A DNA stretch of 64,000 nucleotides from Elizabethkingia miricola. Lineage in GTDB: Bacteria; Bacteroidota; Bacteroidia; Flavobacteriales; Weeksellaceae. The position numbers and the translations under genes were made by a program. Shown here in pieces: positions 62,440 through 64,000 of this stretch. The DNA is taken from positions 1-64,000 of the forward strand of contig NZ_LSGQ01000032.1 of assembly GCF_001675285.1 (NCBI RefSeq), written 5' to 3'. How positions within the stretch are numbered: the first letter of the stretch is position 1; each line of letters opens with the position of its first letter. The notes beneath the pieces are model-generated. The model did no database searches. It was not told where the DNA came from and was given only the letters and a program-made list of their open reading frames with translations.

Positions 62440-62868
62440 ATGAAAATGACAATTTTAGCGTTGGTATTTGCAACGGGATTCAGTACAGTGGCACTGGCAC
62501 AAGAAAAAAAAGAAAATGTTAAAGTTCCTTCAGTTGTAGAGCAGGCATTTCAGAAACAACATCCGAACATTAAAGCTAAATGGGAAAAAGAGGATGGAAA
62601 ATATGAAGCCGGTTTCAAACAAAACGGAAAAAAAATGAGTGTTTTATACACTGCAGCCGGTACCTTGGAAGAAAGTGAAGTTGAAATAGCTGCTGATCAA
62701 CTTCCTGCTTCAGTTCCCCAATACATTACCCAGCACAAGCTAGGTCCTATAAAAGAAGCAGCTAAAATTACCAAAGCAAATGGAACAGTATTATATGAAG
62801 CCGAAGTAAAATCGGGAGACGCATTATTTGATGTTAAAGGTAATTTTGTTACGTTGAAAAAAGATTAA
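62440..62868 (+). CDS. PepSY-like periplasmic protein
   Basis: From ATG 62440 a signal peptide (ends VALAQ) is followed by two PepSY-like (DUF2874) repeats: VVEQAFQKQHPNIKAKWEKEDGKYEAGFKQNGKKMSV in the first, and the weaker VPQYITQHKLGPIKEAAKITKANGTVLYEAEV. The start at 62398 would add 14 residues ahead of the signal. Such proteins often accompany OmpR/kinase-controlled efflux operons and may inhibit or sense in the periplasm. Confidence 0.85.
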   Translation: MKMTILALVFATGFSTVALAQEKKENVKVPSVVEQAFQKQHPNIKAKWEKEDGKYEAGFKQNGKKMSVLYTAAGTLEESEVEIAADQLPASVPQYITQHKLGPIKEAAKITKANGTVLYEAEVKSGDALFDVKGNFVTLKKD

Positions 62869-62897
62869 TCTTATAGAAAAATGAAATGTTGATAAAG

Positions 62898-62924
62898 AAC
62901 CGGTTGGAAACAGCCGGTTTTTTG
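62898..62924 (+). terminator. Intrinsic terminator
   Basis: AACCGGTT pairs with AGCCGGTT (one wobble) around GGAAAC, followed by a T-run. Confidence 0.8.
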
Positions 62925-63022
62925 TTTTGATATTCTCATTAAAAAACAGTCTAAAATCCAAAAATTCAGAATCTATACAGAATTGGATCTCATCTTTGAG
63001 TCAACAATTTGAAATTGTCTGT

Positions 63023-64000
63023 ATGGACACTGTATATAAATATCCCGCCTGGTGGTTTTTAGCTCTGATTGCTTTATCACTCTGCTTTTCTGTAAAAGCA
63101 CAGACGGGGCATGCACTACCCTATTTCATTAAAACTGCACAGGCAAACAGTCCTTTGCTCAATGATTATAACAATCAGGTAATCTTCAATAAAATCGACA
63201 GTCTGAAATTAAGAGCCACATATGGCTTTATTGTTACCGGAGAAGCTACCGCAGGCTATTCACCTAATATTAAAGGTTGGGGATATGACAATGCTCTAAC
63301 CAACGGACAATCCTTGTTTGCAGGTGTAAGAGTCGTAAAAGAATTTATAAGCCGGAATAATCTCAACACAAGGCTAAAAGCCTATGATGCAAACATTGGA
63401 CAAATTTTAGCACAAAAAAATCTTAGCATCCAAACACTGAATAAACAGATTACAGATCAATATATAGCTACTTATTCCAGTCAGCAGCGCTATGAATTAA
63501 GCCAGGAAATAATAAGCCTATTGAATCAGGAAGATATAATTCTGAAAAAACTAACCCAAAGTTCTGTTTTCAAACAAACAGATTACCTCACTTTTAAGGT
63601 TACTTTACAACAAAATGAGCTTACCCTGCAGCAGCAACAAGCCGAATGGCAAAGCAATTATGCATTACTCAATTATCTGTGTGGCATTGTAGATACCCGA
63701 TTTCCAAGCCTAGAAGCTCCTGATATTACGAAAACACTCTCTCCTGTTGATTTTAAGGAAAGTGTATATACTCAATCTTTTAAAGCCGACAGCTTGAAAA
63801 TTGCCAATGACAGTGAAATTATAAAATACAATTATAAACCAAAAATCACTGCATTTTCCGATGGCGGATACCAGACTTCATTCGCCCAAACCCCTTATAA
63901 AAATTTTGGTTTAGGATTAGGCATGGGAGTCTCTATCCCCATATATGATGGTCATCAGAAGAAAATGCTTCTGCAACAAAATCAGCTGGCTTTACAGACA
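63023..64000 (+). CDS. TolC-family efflux protein, 3' end outside window
   Basis: ATG 63023 opens a frame that stays open to the window edge: a signal peptide (MDTVYKYPAWWFLALIALSL...KAQT), then long helices with FIKTAQANSPLLNDYNNQ and QEDIILKKLTQSSVFKQTDYLTFKVTLQQNE, typical of outer membrane factors. At least 326 codons are present. With the OmpR/kinase/PepSY genes it probably begins an RND- or CusC-type efflux operon that continues outside. Confidence 0.85.
   Translation, partial: MDTVYKYPAWWFLALIALSLCFSVKAQTGHALPYFIKTAQANSPLLNDYNNQVIFNKIDSLKLRATYGFIVTGEATAGYSPNIKGWGYDNALTNGQSLFAGVRVVKEFISRNNLNTRLKAYDANIGQILAQKNLSIQTLNKQITDQYIATYSSQQRYELSQEIISLLNQEDIILKKLTQSSVFKQTDYLTFKVTLQQNELTLQQQQAEWQSNYALLNYLCGIVDTRFPSLEAPDITKTLSPVDFKESVYTQSFKADSLKIANDSEIIKYNYKPKITAFSDGGYQTSFAQTPYKNFGLGLGMGVSIPIYDGHQKKMLLQQNQLALQT

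Noticed and set aside
1-64000. CRISPR array, prophage or insertion sequence
   Set aside because: No regularly spaced short repeats, no transposase, integrase or phage structural genes are seen; the only direct repeat has two units.

Overview
The window is AT-rich DNA from a Bacteroidota chromosome, most likely a Flavobacteriia member of the Weeksellaceae (Elizabethkingia- or Chryseobacterium-like). The evidence is a SusC/SusD pair, FISUMP and fimbrillin-like lipoproteins, LytTR/LytS-type signalling, LuxR-type regulators tethered to TPR sensors, many short lipoprotein leaders, and promoters that fit the Bacteroidota -7 consensus TAnnTTTG. The genus is inferred from style, not from a marker gene. 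There is no phage, insertion sequence, CRISPR array or rRNA; the only tRNA is one Asn gene at 57.4 kb.

Layout. 0-3 kb: a long non-coding leader with a duplicated promoter module and an RNA-like hairpin array, then a tiny KDYIPP peptide gene and a FISUMP lipoprotein. 3-6.6 kb: a TlpA-like lipid/periplasmic thioredoxin protein, a Cys-rich exported protein, a DUF3347 lipoprotein, a haem-binding-domain protein and a YjdI ferredoxin-like protein; this looks like a metal/redox envelope cluster. 6.8-10 kb: an ABC ATPase and an unusual ABC-2 permease fused to a TlpA thioredoxin domain. 10-12.7 kb: membrane protein, short-chain dehydrogenase, methyltransferase. 12.7-16.3 kb (minus): an exported zinc metalloprotease with a discoidin domain, and a second fimbrillin-like lipoprotein. 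16.6-18 kb: DUF389 membrane protein.

18-25 kb is the most accessory-looking part. It holds a TPR-membrane-HTH regulator, a LuxR regulator, two DUF308-like membrane proteins around a second KDYIPP peptide, several structured non-coding elements and repeated short motifs, a decayed SF1 helicase tail, and an alpha/beta hydrolase coupled to a 31-codon ORF. 25-30 kb (minus): a SusD/SusC pair. 31-34.7 kb: FMN reductase with an LLM flavin monooxygenase, an AHSA1 protein, and an exported arginine/agmatine deiminase lipoprotein. 34.7-37.3 kb: LytTR regulator with its TPR sensor kinase. 37.7-42.6 kb: TolC/HlyD/MFS tripartite efflux operon divergent from an AraC regulator.

43.3-47.8 kb looks like a thiol/electrophile-response regulon. 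A nitroreductase, two HxlR regulators and an Old Yellow Enzyme-type reductase all carry copies of GTTAC-N6-GTAAC in their promoter regions, with a secreted adenosine deaminase among them. 48-57 kb: Tat-exported alkaline phosphatase, SMR transporter, a second TPR-HTH regulator with an AraC regulator, DUF1772, a secreted CocE/S15 hydrolase, and an isolated ccoG. 57-60 kb: an Asn tRNA with an imperfect acceptor stem, a methyltransferase, a 274-bp-period direct repeat, and an AraC regulator. 60.4-64 kb: OmpR/histidine kinase pair, PepSY-like protein, and the start of a TolC-family efflux gene that runs off the window.

Several apparent TTG-initiated starts lie inside the promoter -7 box itself. 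In those cases I have moved the start to the next ATG, which also restores a normal signal peptide or domain start.
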